The notes under the pieces were generated by a model. That model worked only from the letters and a program-made list of their open reading frames with translations, ran no database searches and had not been told where the DNA came from. From Buttiauxella sp035271705 (GTDB taxonomy: Bacteria; Pseudomonadota; Gammaproteobacteria; Enterobacterales; Enterobacteriaceae), in NCBI RefSeq assembly GCF_035271705.1, contig NZ_DATERI010000075.1, positions 1 through 13,927 on the forward strand: a stretch of DNA of 13,927 nucleotides. The letters are read 5' to 3'. The position numbers were made by a program, and so were the translations under genes. Each line of letters opens with the position of its first letter. Positions within the stretch are counted from its first letter, which is position 1. This document shows, piece after piece, positions 1 to 6,562 of the stretch.

Positions 1-35
1 TCATAGCTGTTCGTTGAAAAAGCCCATTTCCCTTT

Positions 36-926
36 TTATTTCTGAAGAGAGCGGGTTCTGAGCAGCCTGATATCTCGCCCTGGTGGAATATCAAACATTC
101 GGGCATATTCGCGGGTAAACTGAGAAACACTCCTATAACCAACAGCAGAAGCTGCGTGAGTGATACCCACGCCATTTGTCAGCATCTGATTTCTGGCATG
201 AATCAGGCGGAGCTGTTTCTGAAACTGCAGAGGCGTCAGCGTGGTGAGTGACCGGAAATGTTGATGGAATACCGACACACTCATGCCTGCTGTGCTGGCA
301 AGTTCTTTGATTCTTATTGGTTGCATAAAATCATTTCGCAGTACTGCTATTGCGCGGTTTATTCGGCCTGCGTGACTGTCCATTGCGCCAAGGACCCTGA
401 TGGCTGCCCCGTGCTCACTTCTGAGCAACCAGTAATGTAGCTCACGTATTAAACCCTTACCGAGGATATTGAGCGCTTCATGTTCTCGGAACAGCTTTAC
501 CAGACGGCATGCGGTATCTGCCACATCGGTACGGATCGGTTCAACATGGATACTGTTCGAAGAGTGGCTTTTCTCAACCGGCATAGCAGCCTTAAGTTCA
601 CGCAGAAGCTCAATATCCAGTTCCAGAACAAGTGAATAATAGGGCTCGCTGACACTGGCCTTTGTTATCAGGCTCATTGTCGGTATATCAGCGGATATTA
701 CCATCGCTTCTCCGGGGCCATATTCAAAGCTGTCAGAGCCGGTTGTTACTCTTTTACGTCCCTGCAACAGCATAGCTACTAACGGCTTTGATATTGCCAC
801 CTGCAACTCCCCAGGATGGAGGGAACGTACAATAGTCACTCCCTGAGCAGGCGTGACAGTTACACCGTTATGACCAGAACACTCATCTGCATAGTGACGG
901 CAGAGATTCAAAAGTTCGTTATTCAT
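36..926 (-). CDS. AraC-family transcriptional regulator
   Basis: The 296-aa protein has the layout of AraC regulators with an AraC_N-type sensing domain. An N-terminal cupin-like region (about residues 20-160) contains LHPGELQVAISKP and GPGEAMVISADIP. Two C-terminal helix-turn-helix motifs lie at about 195-290 (IRIKELASTAGMSVSVFHQHF, then GITHAASAVGYRSVSQFTREY). Length is normal and the frame is intact. It is transcribed away from the SDR gene at 1092, and the shared 165-bp intergenic region carries three TCAGGCAA boxes, so it probably controls that gene and perhaps itself. The inducer cannot be read from the sequence. The start has no strong ribosome binding site, so the exact N-terminus is less certain than the family call. 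Confidence 0.93.
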   Translation of the reverse strand: MNNELLNLCRHYADECSGHNGVTVTPAQGVTIVRSLHPGELQVAISKPLVAMLLQGRKRVTTGSDSFEYGPGEAMVISADIPTMSLITKASVSEPYYSLVLELDIELLRELKAAMPVEKSHSSNSIHVEPIRTDVADTACRLVKLFREHEALNILGKGLIRELHYWLLRSEHGAAIRVLGAMDSHAGRINRAIAVLRNDFMQPIRIKELASTAGMSVSVFHQHFRSLTTLTPLQFQKQLRLIHARNQMLTNGVGITHAASAVGYRSVSQFTREYARMFDIPPGRDIRLLRTRSLQK

Positions 927-935
927 GCAGCGTTT

Positions 936-1027
936 TCAGGCAAGAATAGATGCAGTCATTATGGCTTTCATCGAAAAAAAAACACCATAAAAATATTATC
1001 AGGCAAAAAACACCCACTATCAGGCAA
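936..1027 (+). promoter_or_regulatory. Three TCAGGCAA boxes, likely AraC-type operator
   Basis: TCAGGCAA occurs at 936-943, 999-1006 and 1020-1027, all in the same orientation. The spacings are 63 bp and 21 bp, both multiples of 21, so all boxes face the same side of the helix. Direct repeats 21 bp apart are the usual geometry for AraC-family half-sites. The third box lies about 65 bp before the SDR start, suitable for activation of that gene. The far box lies just upstream of the regulator start and could serve autoregulation. Binding by this regulator is inferred. Confidence 0.6.
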
Positions 1028-1091
1028 GGCGGCACTCATGAATTCCCATACTGTATATGGACCAACAACACAGTCACAGTAAGGACATATC

Positions 1092-1847
1092 ATGAGCAAA
1101 ATCACTCTCGTAACAGGGGCTAACCGTGGCCTGGGTCGTAATACCGCACTCTCTATTGCCGAACGTGGCGGTGATGTTATTGTTGCCTACAGAGGCAACG
1201 AAAAGCAGGCAAAAGAGGTTGTTGCTGAAATCCAGCGTCTGGGACGTAAAGCTGTCGCACTGCAGCTTGACCTGAGCAACAGCGCGAGCTTCCCCGCATT
1301 TGCTGACATACTGCGCATCCAACTTTCAGAGGTTTGGGGTCGCGATACATTCGACCATCTCATCAATAACGCAGGTCATGGTGAGTTTGCCATGCTGGCA
1401 GAGACGACGGAAGCGCAGTTTGACGGACTGTTTGATGTGCATGTTAAAGGGGTATTTTTCCTGGTACAGGCGCTTCTGCCTTTGCTGGCCAATGGCGGAC
1501 GCATCATCAACTTCTCTTCCGGCCTGACTCGCATCTCCTATCCTGGTTTTTCAGCCTATTCAGCAGCAAAGGCTGCTGTAGAAATGCTGAGTGTCTATAT
1601 GGCCCGTGAACTGGGTCAACAGGGTATCACTGTTAATACCGTTGCACCCGGCGCGATCGAAACCGATTTTGGTGGCGGACTCGTGCGGGACAATTCGGAT
1701 GTGAATGCTCAGTTTGCCGCCATGACTGCTCTCGGCCGTGTCGGTGTCCCCGATGATATTGGTCCGATGATAGCCAGCCTGCTGCGAGAAGATAATCGCT
1801 GGGTTACCGCACAGCGCATTGAAGTCTCAGGCGGACAGACCATCTGA
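1092..1847 (+). CDS. SDR-family NAD(P)-dependent oxidoreductase
   Basis: A 251-aa classical short-chain dehydrogenase/reductase of normal length. Visible motifs are the cofactor glycine motif TGANRGLG (8-15), NNAG (92-95), the catalytic serine region FSSG (141-144), the YSAAK catalytic pair (Y156, K160), and the PGAIETDF segment after the catalytic lysine. R34 after strand 2 (YRGN) hints at NADP preference. The start is supported by AAGGA at 1081-1085, six bases before ATG. It is divergent from the AraC regulator and followed by a terminator, so it is probably transcribed alone. The substrate is unknown; neighbouring redox and detoxification genes suggest reactive aldehyde or ketone handling, which is inference. 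Confidence 0.93.
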   Translation: MSKITLVTGANRGLGRNTALSIAERGGDVIVAYRGNEKQAKEVVAEIQRLGRKAVALQLDLSNSASFPAFADILRIQLSEVWGRDTFDHLINNAGHGEFAMLAETTEAQFDGLFDVHVKGVFFLVQALLPLLANGGRIINFSSGLTRISYPGFSAYSAAKAAVEMLSVYMARELGQQGITVNTVAPGAIETDFGGGLVRDNSDVNAQFAAMTALGRVGVPDDIGPMIASLLREDNRWVTAQRIEVSGGQTI

Positions 1848-1873
1848 TACTGAGTATATCCGTCCATATCAAA

Positions 1874-1906
1874 GAATACGCCATTCCCATATGGCGTATT
1901 CCTTTT
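1874..1906 (+). terminator. Rho-independent terminator after SDR gene
   Basis: A perfect 11-bp stem (GAATACGCCAT at 1874-1884, its complement at 1891-1901) with a 6-nt loop is followed by CTTTT. It ends the SDR transcript before the tautomerase gene. Confidence 0.75.
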
Positions 1907-1923
1907 AAAAGTGGAGAATAACA

Positions 1924-2354
1924 GTGCCAAAAATCATCATCCCTGCTCCCTCAGGCACATTTGACATTGATGCCCGCAGGGACGTTTGCTCTGCACTGAC
2001 AGAACTGGCGCTGGACTGCGAGCATCTGCCTCAGTCTCCGTTTGTCAGGAGTACAGTCTGGACTTATTTCAATGACTACGCCGCTGATGCTGTTTTCATG
2101 GGCGACTCTCCTGCCACCCTGCGAGTGGTTTCAGTCCAGATACACATTATTAAAGGGGACTTGATGACACAGGTAAGCGCCGCCTGATTCAGGGGACAAC
2201 GACAATCGCCGGACGATACTTCGGAACGCATACCGGGTTGATGCCAGTCTATGTCGTCATCCATGAATTCCCGGAAAGTAACTGGGGAATATTTGGTGAC
2301 AATGCCGATCTTGAAGCACTACGCTCATCCCCTCCTGATGCGGCGGCACTTTAA
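1924..2354 (+). pseudogene. Tautomerase-family protein, frameshifted
   Basis: GTG at 1924 has GGAG at 1913-1916, seven bases upstream. The product starts M-P-K-I-I-I-P, placing proline at position 2 as in the 4-oxalocrotonate tautomerase superfamily, where the N-terminal proline is the catalytic base. The first frame runs to TGA at 2185-2187. The family-like continuation (GLDDTGKRRLIQGTT, then VYVVIHEFPESNWGIFG) lies in another frame and ends at TAA 2352-2354. The frames join at a run of four G (2155-2158): one additional G gives K-G-G-L-D-D-T-G and restores about 143 codons. So one G is missing in the strain or in the read. The site does not fit a -1 slippery heptamer in the correct phase. 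Confidence 0.8.
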
Positions 2355-2492
2355 CCGGAGGCAAATAGGATAGTTTGCCAGCAGGCTAATGAAAAACTGT
2401 CCGGTCAACGACCAGCACAGATTGTAACGCGTGCCGGTTTCCCCGCAGTGCCATTCGGTAAAACTCCGGTGAAGGCGATTTTAACCAAATAG
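2355..2492 (+). other. Open stretch of unknown origin after tautomerase
   Basis: Directly after the tautomerase stop, the same frame stays open for 45 codons to TAG at 2490-2492. It includes QRPAQIVTRAGFPAVPFGKT, which looks protein-like, but it has no start codon or ribosome binding site at its beginning. It could be the 3' remnant of another gene or chance. I do not recognise it. Confidence 0.2.
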
Positions 2493-2515
2493 GATTTACC
2501 GCCAGCGGAGTTTTT
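2460..2515. terminator. Probable terminator, possibly bidirectional
   Basis: AAAACTCCG (2460-2468) pairs with CGGAGTTTT (2506-2514), and inside it GGCG (2474-2477) can pair with CGCC (2500-2503). The A-run before and T-run after the stem suit termination on both strands, ending the tautomerase transcript and the opposing GNAT transcript. Confidence 0.5.
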
Positions 2516-2569
2516 ATTCTTGCTTTTTACAGAGTTCACAACGGCGAAGTGCAATCACAAAACATCATT

Positions 2570-3023
2570 TCAGAGTTGTAAGGACTTCGCAAAACACACC
2601 ACCTCTTCTCGGCCTACGTATGGTCCATAATTCTCTATACGTATGTATCCGTTTTTCTTATAAAAATTAACAGCCTTACGGTTAATATGTCGCGTTTCAA
2701 GCCAGAGTTCGTTATATCCCATGCTCTTCGAGGTTGTTTCCAGGAAGGTCAGCAAGGCGCTACCAATACCGGGAAATACGGTCCGAAAACATCCTTTTAA
2801 GTTCAGCTATATTTTCAGTTAACGGTCGAATAGCTCCGCATCCTACCGGTTTTCCCCTGCTGTCCTTCGCCAGGACCCACAAAGCTCTGTCCTCATTCAC
2901 TGAGTCTATTATGAAGTTGCTTTTGCCATTATCGCCGGTAATAAAAGCGAGTTCTGCGGACAGTTTTTCTATTAAGTGACGAGAGTCTGGAGAAAGTGGA
3001 TCTGATTTCTCTACGGTTATCAT
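2570..3023 (-). pseudogene. GNAT-family N-acetyltransferase, frameshifted
   Basis: The likely start is ATG at 3023 (MITVEKSDPLSP) with AAGGG upstream; the open frame also extends further 5'. The N-terminal part contains ALWVLAKDSRGKPVGCGAIR and AELKRMFSDRISR, the strand-4 region of GNAT enzymes. That frame stops at 2760. The next frame carries GIGSALLTFLE, the acetyl-CoA pyrophosphate loop, and then LWLETRHINRKAVNFYKKNGY, ending at TGA 2570-2572. The join is at 2768-2775, where SR-GIG would be continuous if two bases (GG) were restored or one removed. Acetyl-CoA binding should be lost, so this is probably a dead gene, unless the shift is a sequencing error. The substrate is unknown. Confidence 0.85.
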
Positions 3024-3147
3024 GCCAATACCCTTTTTAATCGTATCCCTCAAGCCAGAAGCAGATGATGACACAGACGTCATCCTTCTAATGATAATGC
3101 TGAGTAAATAGCTAGTAGCATAACCATCTAAGCGGATATGCCCTTGA

Positions 3148-3234
3148 GTCCGCTTCTCGCTCATGAGGGACAATCATACTTAAATCTCCTACATTGCAGG
3201 AGGTTTGGGCATGAACACGTCACCGTGGAACAAA
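3148..3234 (+). repeat. Left copy of 87-bp direct repeat
   Basis: Matches 5364-5450 over 87 bp without gaps, with five mismatches (3155, 3190, 3203, 3208, 3210). It covers 63 bp of leader, including the ribosome binding site AGGAGG (3198-3203), plus the first eight codons of the recombinase gene. The match stops abruptly at both ends. It contains an imperfect inverted repeat, 3178-3189 against 3199-3210, around a 9-bp centre. Confidence 0.95.
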
Positions 3235-3813
3235 AATCGTATCATCGGACAAAAAAGACCGCTTCAGATATCTCATATCTGGGGGATTCGAATCAGACTT
3301 GAACTGGAAGGAAAAACACGCGATCTAGCCCTGTTCAACATGGCTTTAGACAGTAAACTTAGGGGCTGTGATCTGGTAAAACTCAAAGTATCAGATGTTG
3401 CATATGGCAGTTCTGTTTCGAGTAGAGCAACGGTGTTACAACAGAAAACCGGTAGCCCCGTCCAATTCGAGATAACCAAAGGGACAAGAGAAGCAGTTGC
3501 AGCGCTAATAAAGCTGAGCAACCTGCATAGTAAAGACTACTTGTTCCAATCTCGGGTCGGTTCCTGCCAACACATTTCAACCCGGCAATACAACCGTATT
3601 TTTCATGGATGGGTAGAAAAGCTTGGTCTCGAAGATTCGCTGTACAGCACACATTCCATGAGAAGAACAAAACCTTACCTGATATACAAGAAGACCAAGA
3701 ATCTCCGGGTGATCCAACTTCTGTTGGGTCATAAGAAACTAGAAAGCACAGTGCGTTATCTGGGCATTGAAGTCGATGATGCGTTAGAGATCTCTGAGTC
3801 GATTGAAGTCTAA
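3211..3813 (+). CDS. Tyrosine recombinase, catalytic-domain-only (about 200 aa)
   Basis: The protein carries the complete tyrosine recombinase active site: R51 (KLRGCDL), K79 (QQKTG), H148-x-x-R151 (THSMRR), H174 (GHKKLES) and Y183 (TVRYLG). At 200 aa it lacks the arm-binding and most of the core-binding domain of phage integrases, and so resembles the size of FimB/FimE-type recombinases. The start ATG 3211 is chosen for AGGAGG seven bases upstream; an in-frame TTG at 3205 is less likely. The family, beginning MNTSPWNKNRIIGQKRP, is from memory common on proteobacterial plasmids as a stand-alone gene. Its leader and first eight codons are duplicated 2216 bp downstream, which suggests that this enzyme acts at or near its own 5' end. 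That role is inferred. The gene is intact. Confidence 0.92.
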   Translation: MNTSPWNKNRIIGQKRPLQISHIWGIRIRLELEGKTRDLALFNMALDSKLRGCDLVKLKVSDVAYGSSVSSRATVLQQKTGSPVQFEITKGTREAVAALIKLSNLHSKDYLFQSRVGSCQHISTRQYNRIFHGWVEKLGLEDSLYSTHSMRRTKPYLIYKKTKNLRVIQLLLGHKKLESTVRYLGIEVDDALEISESIEV

Positions 3814-3819
3814 GGTTGT

Positions 3820-3841
3820 CAGGGCTGCAACAGCAGCCCTG
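3820..3841 (+). terminator. Strong hairpin after recombinase gene
   Basis: CAGGGCTGC (3820-3828) and GCAGCCCTG (3833-3841) form a perfect 9-bp stem with an AACA loop, six bases after the recombinase stop. There is no T-run, so it may be a transcript-stabilising or Rho-assisted structure rather than a classical intrinsic terminator. Confidence 0.45.
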
Positions 3842-4102
3842 TGCCAGGAGCCGAAGTTACTAAAGATCTATCACTGTCAATTCAGGCGAGCATATGCCCT
3901 GAAACAGTGTTTCACTGTGGCTAGTTTCCTGTTGCAAAAAGTTACCGCATTAGCGATGCAATGCCTGTAAAACCGAGTTGATGACTAACGTTACGCACAG
4001 TCAATCAGACAGGAACTGGAAAAGTAACGGGGTAGTTTCCCCGTAACCTCCGGGAATTCAAGTTCATATTATTGCCATACACGCAGGAATGAGTTTGCAT
4101 TC
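3842..4102. other. Intergenic stretch with several hairpins, no gene
   Basis: I see no plausible gene. It holds three more short inverted repeats: ACAGTG/CACTGT with a TTT loop (3904-3918), ACGGGG/CCCCGT (4027-4044), and GGAATG/CATTCC (4086-4103), the last overlapping the RidA-family stop codon. The last two may end the converging transcripts. Confidence 0.4.
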
Positions 4103-4498
4103 CTATTGCGCTGGAATTCTGGCAATCACCTTAATTTCAAAGTCGAATCCCGCAAGCCAGTTCACACCAACGGCAGTCCAGTTTGGATAAGGAGGCTTGG
4201 GGAAAATAGACTGTTTAACCTGCATAATCGTCGAAAACTGATTTTCCGGATCAGTATGATAAGTCGTGACATCGACCAGGTCATCAAACGTACACCCTGC
4301 CGCTGTAAGAGTGGCCTCCAGATTATCAAACGCAAGCCGCACCTGCGCTGCAAAATCAGGCTCAGGTGTACCGTCGCTGCGACTACCCACCTGACCGGAA
4401 ACAAAAAGCAAATCGCCCGAACGGATCGCGGCGGAATAACCGTGCTCTTCATAAAGAGCATGGCGATTAGCAGGGAAAACAGGTTCACGATGGATCAT
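4103..4498 (-). CDS. RidA/YjgF/YER057c family protein
   Basis: A 131-aa protein of the usual family length. RidA-type features include GDLLFVSGQVG (28-38), the AQVRLAFDNLEATLTAAG helix (51-68), the DVTTYHTD strand (76-83) and the C-terminal PNWTAVGVNWLA...FEIKVIA. The ATG at 4498 follows AAAGGA on the minus strand; upstream in-frame codons would cross the operator region. The arginine that binds substrate carboxylate in archetypal RidA (R105 in E. coli) aligns with W114, so imine deaminase activity may be absent, as in some Rid subfamilies. It is divergent from the TetR gene and probably under its control. The ligand is unknown. Confidence 0.92.
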   Translation of the reverse strand: MIHREPVFPANRHALYEEHGYSAAIRSGDLLFVSGQVGSRSDGTPEPDFAAQVRLAFDNLEATLTAAGCTFDDLVDVTTYHTDPENQFSTIMQVKQSIFPKPPYPNWTAVGVNWLAGFDFEIKVIARIPAQ

Positions 4499-4561
4499 GG
4501 AGATTCCTTTGATTAAGTCAGTATGAAATGCGGGATGCATAGTGCGTACGATTGATTTAAT

Positions 4562-4628
4562 ATACGCGCCGTATGTTAAATTAAGCACACATACGCAGCG
4601 TATGTCAAATAACATACGTAGCGTATGT
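4562..4628. promoter_or_regulatory. Triple palindromic TetR operator and divergent promoters
   Basis: Three related palindromes lie between the RidA-family and TetR genes: ATACG-CGC-CGTAT (4562-4574), ACATACGC-A-GCGTATGT (4589-4605) and ACATACG-TAG-CGTATGT (4612-4628). Centres are 29 and 23 bp apart. The third ends about 14 bases before the chosen TetR start, so repressor binding would block tetR. A perfect TTGACA on the minus strand (4603-4608) overlaps the second palindrome and can serve ridA, with a weak TTAATT at 4579-4584. This is the standard layout of a self-regulating TetR-family switch; binding is inferred. Confidence 0.75.
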
Positions 4629-4642
4629 CACAAGGAGTTCGT

Positions 4643-5239
4643 ATGGCTGCAAAAAGCCGCGCCGAAGTAATGGAAGAAAATCGCGCAAAATTGATTACGG
4701 CAGCGCGAAAAGCATTTGCCGAAAAAGGTTTTGCAGCCGCATCAATGGATGAGTTGACGGCCAGCGTGGGCCTGACACGTGGAGCGCTGTACCACAGTTT
4801 TGGCGATAAAAAGGGGCTACTTGCGGCTGTTGTCACCCAGGTCGATGGTGAAATGGCGCTACGTGCTAAAGCTGCCGCTGCTACTGTGGGTGATGACTGG
4901 GAAAAGCTAGTGGCTGAGGGGATCGCCTATATTAAGATGGCGATGGACGCAGAAGTACAGCGCATCGTTCTGCTTGATGGCCCGGCTTTCCTTGGTGATC
5001 CTACGCAGTGGCCAAGTCAGAATAGCTGCCTTGAATCCACTCGTCAGAGCATTATAAAGATGATCGAAAGCGGTGTAATCAAATCGGTAGACGCGGATGC
5101 TACTGCACATCTGTTAAATGGTGCCGCGCTGAATGCCGCCCTGTGGATAGCTGCCAGCGACGATCCGCAGCAGGCACTGCCAAAAGTTATCGAGGTGTTT
5201 ACATTACTGGTAAGTAGCTTACGCAATAGCTCCAGTTAA
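4643..5239 (+). CDS. TetR/AcrR-family transcriptional repressor
   Basis: A 198-aa protein with a TetR_N domain at residues 12-60: RAKLITAARKAFAEKGF, then the helix-turn-helix MDELTASVGLTRGALYHSFGDKKGLL. The rest is a helical ligand-binding domain (DGPAFLGDPTQWP, HLLNGAALNAALWIA). The start at 4643 is chosen because AAGGAG (4632-4637) sits five bases upstream; the in-frame ATG at 4625 lies inside the third operator palindrome and lacks a ribosome binding site. It probably represses itself and the divergent RidA-family gene. The inducer is unknown. Both genes sit inside the 2.2-kb segment bounded by the direct repeats. Confidence 0.93.
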   Translation: MAAKSRAEVMEENRAKLITAARKAFAEKGFAAASMDELTASVGLTRGALYHSFGDKKGLLAAVVTQVDGEMALRAKAAAATVGDDWEKLVAEGIAYIKMAMDAEVQRIVLLDGPAFLGDPTQWPSQNSCLESTRQSIIKMIESGVIKSVDADATAHLLNGAALNAALWIAASDDPQQALPKVIEVFTLLVSSLRNSSS

Positions 5240-5363
5240 CCATAATGAATACGCACCTGGAGTGAAGCGAGCAAAACCTAATAGTTGTCGAAAAAGAGAA
5301 TAAGTACATCTGATCTGACAGTGAGTTATATGCCAGTACTTTCATATTACGCGGGTTTTCAAC

Positions 5364-5450
5364 GTCCGCTCCTCGCTCATGAGGGACAATCATACTTAAA
5401 TCTCCAACATTGCAGGAGATTTGAGTATGAACACGTCACCGTGGAACAAA
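5364..5450 (+). repeat. Right copy of 87-bp direct repeat
   Basis: Same orientation as the copy at 3148-3234, 82 of 87 bases identical. Its inverted repeat is the better one: ACTTAAATCTCC (5394-5405) against GGAGATTTGAGT (5415-5426) pairs at 11 of 12 positions around AACATTGCA. Homology stops after codon eight of the duplicated recombinase start. Confidence 0.95.
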
Positions 5451-5516
5451 GAGTGTTGTCTCCAGGATTACCGGGGCGGTTCATCTTCATCCCTTAAATT
5501 CTTAATGTCTCGATAA
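5427..5516 (+). pseudogene. 5' stub of a second recombinase gene
   Basis: ATG at 5427 begins MNTSPWNK, identical to the recombinase at 3211, with GGAG eight bases upstream. After codon eight the sequence is unrelated, and the frame stops at TAA 5514-5516 inside the opposing LysR gene. It is a duplicated gene start, either part of a recombination site or the remnant of a lost second recombinase. Translation would give only 29 residues. Confidence 0.7.
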
Positions 5517-6378
5517 CCGCTCGCAGAGCGGGCGACACATTGCGGTGAGGATAATAGAGAAATGAGCCTTCCAGGCGCTCGCTGTAGCGTTGTAAAACTC
5601 TGATAAGCGAACCCTGTTCTAAATCATCAGACACCAGCTCTTCCGGGATATAAGCCAGTCCCAGGCCCAGCCTGGCTGCTTTGGCTTCCATATAGCTGTC
5701 TGCGAAAGCCCACTGCCCCTGCGGCCGATGGGTGATTTTTTTACCATCCTGGTGAAGTTCCCATGCGTACAGGCTTCCGTCACCAAACTGATAAGCGATA
5801 CAGGGATGCACCGCTAAATCTGCGGGGACTTGCGGAAAGCCATAGCGACGAAAATGCTCAGGGGTACCCACAATGGCCATCTCCATATCGGGCGTAATGC
5901 GCACTGCGACCATGCCCTGACCTACTTCGGGCCCAAGACGGACGCCCGCATCGAATCTTTCCTCGATAATATCGACGAAACGACTCTCGTTCATGAGTTC
6001 AAGCCGGATATCAGGGTAGCGCAGTTTAAATACCGCAAGCTTTGGCAGAAGGCATTTATCAATCGCGTGCTGGCTGGCATTGATACGTACCGTGCCAGAG
6101 GGCGTCTCGCGATAATGCGCCAGCGTGGCAAGGCCAAGATCTAACGTATCAAATCCGGACTCCGTTTTTTGATAGAGCTGCTCCCCCGCTTGTGTCAGCG
6201 ACAGCTTACGCGTGGTGCGCACCAGTAGCTGGACCCCAAGTCTTTCTTCAAGCTCACGAACAGAACGGCTTACCCCCGATTGAGCAAGCCCCAGTCTCTG
6301 GGCCGCAGCTGTAAAGCTGCCTTCCCGTACCACCTGCATAAACAAATAAAGCTCGTTGTAGTTCTCCCTTTTTGCCAT
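5494..6378 (-). CDS. LysR-family transcriptional regulator
   Basis: The 294-aa protein has the typical LysR length and layout. The N-terminal winged helix-turn-helix (residues 5-63) reads YLFMQVVREGSFTAAAQRLG, then QSGVSRSVRELEERLG. The substrate-binding domain follows (TVRINASQHAIDKCLLPKL, DIRLELMNESRFVDIIEERFDAGVRLG). The features recall the YafC/DmlR subgroup of enterobacteria, but I cannot name an orthologue. It is divergent from the secreted hydrolase at 6563 and probably activates it. Its C-terminal end runs within 45 bp of the right 87-bp repeat, close to a possible element boundary. Confidence 0.94.
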   Translation of the reverse strand: MAKRENYNELYLFMQVVREGSFTAAAQRLGLAQSGVSRSVRELEERLGVQLLVRTTRKLSLTQAGEQLYQKTESGFDTLDLGLATLAHYRETPSGTVRINASQHAIDKCLLPKLAVFKLRYPDIRLELMNESRFVDIIEERFDAGVRLGPEVGQGMVAVRITPDMEMAIVGTPEHFRRYGFPQVPADLAVHPCIAYQFGDGSLYAWELHQDGKKITHRPQGQWAFADSYMEAKAARLGLGLAYIPEELVSDDLEQGSLIRVLQRYSERLEGSFLYYPHRNVSPALRAVIETLRI

Positions 6379-6562
6379 TGATTTACTCCCCCCACGAATG
6401 ACGCCAGTGTCAGCATTGATTTATAACAATATGGTATTAATTTTAGCAATTTTCACCCTCTAATCAGCACTAGTTCTGCTAACTACAATGAACCCATCAA
6501 AACAAAGCACAGCAGTGTTGTCCGTAGGAAACCTGTATCTCTCTATTTTCATGAGGATTTTT
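6379..6562. promoter_or_regulatory. Divergent promoter region, LysR gene and hydrolase
   Basis: This AT-rich gap separates the LysR gene from the divergent hydrolase. It contains ATTGATTTATAACAAT (6415-6430), which fits the loose T-N11-A LysR box, and TTGATT at 6416-6421. I could not place a convincing -35/-10 pair with 16-18 bp spacing, so exact promoters are unassigned. Confidence 0.35.

Noticed and set aside
1..35. Short minus-strand ORF ending at TCA 1-3
   Set aside because: Eight codons without a ribosome binding site; no evidence of coding.
2149..2190. Programmed -1 frameshift in the tautomerase gene
   Set aside because: The codon phase at AAA GGG G does not fit the X-XXY-YYZ pattern, and no tautomerase is known to be made this way; a one-base loss is simpler.
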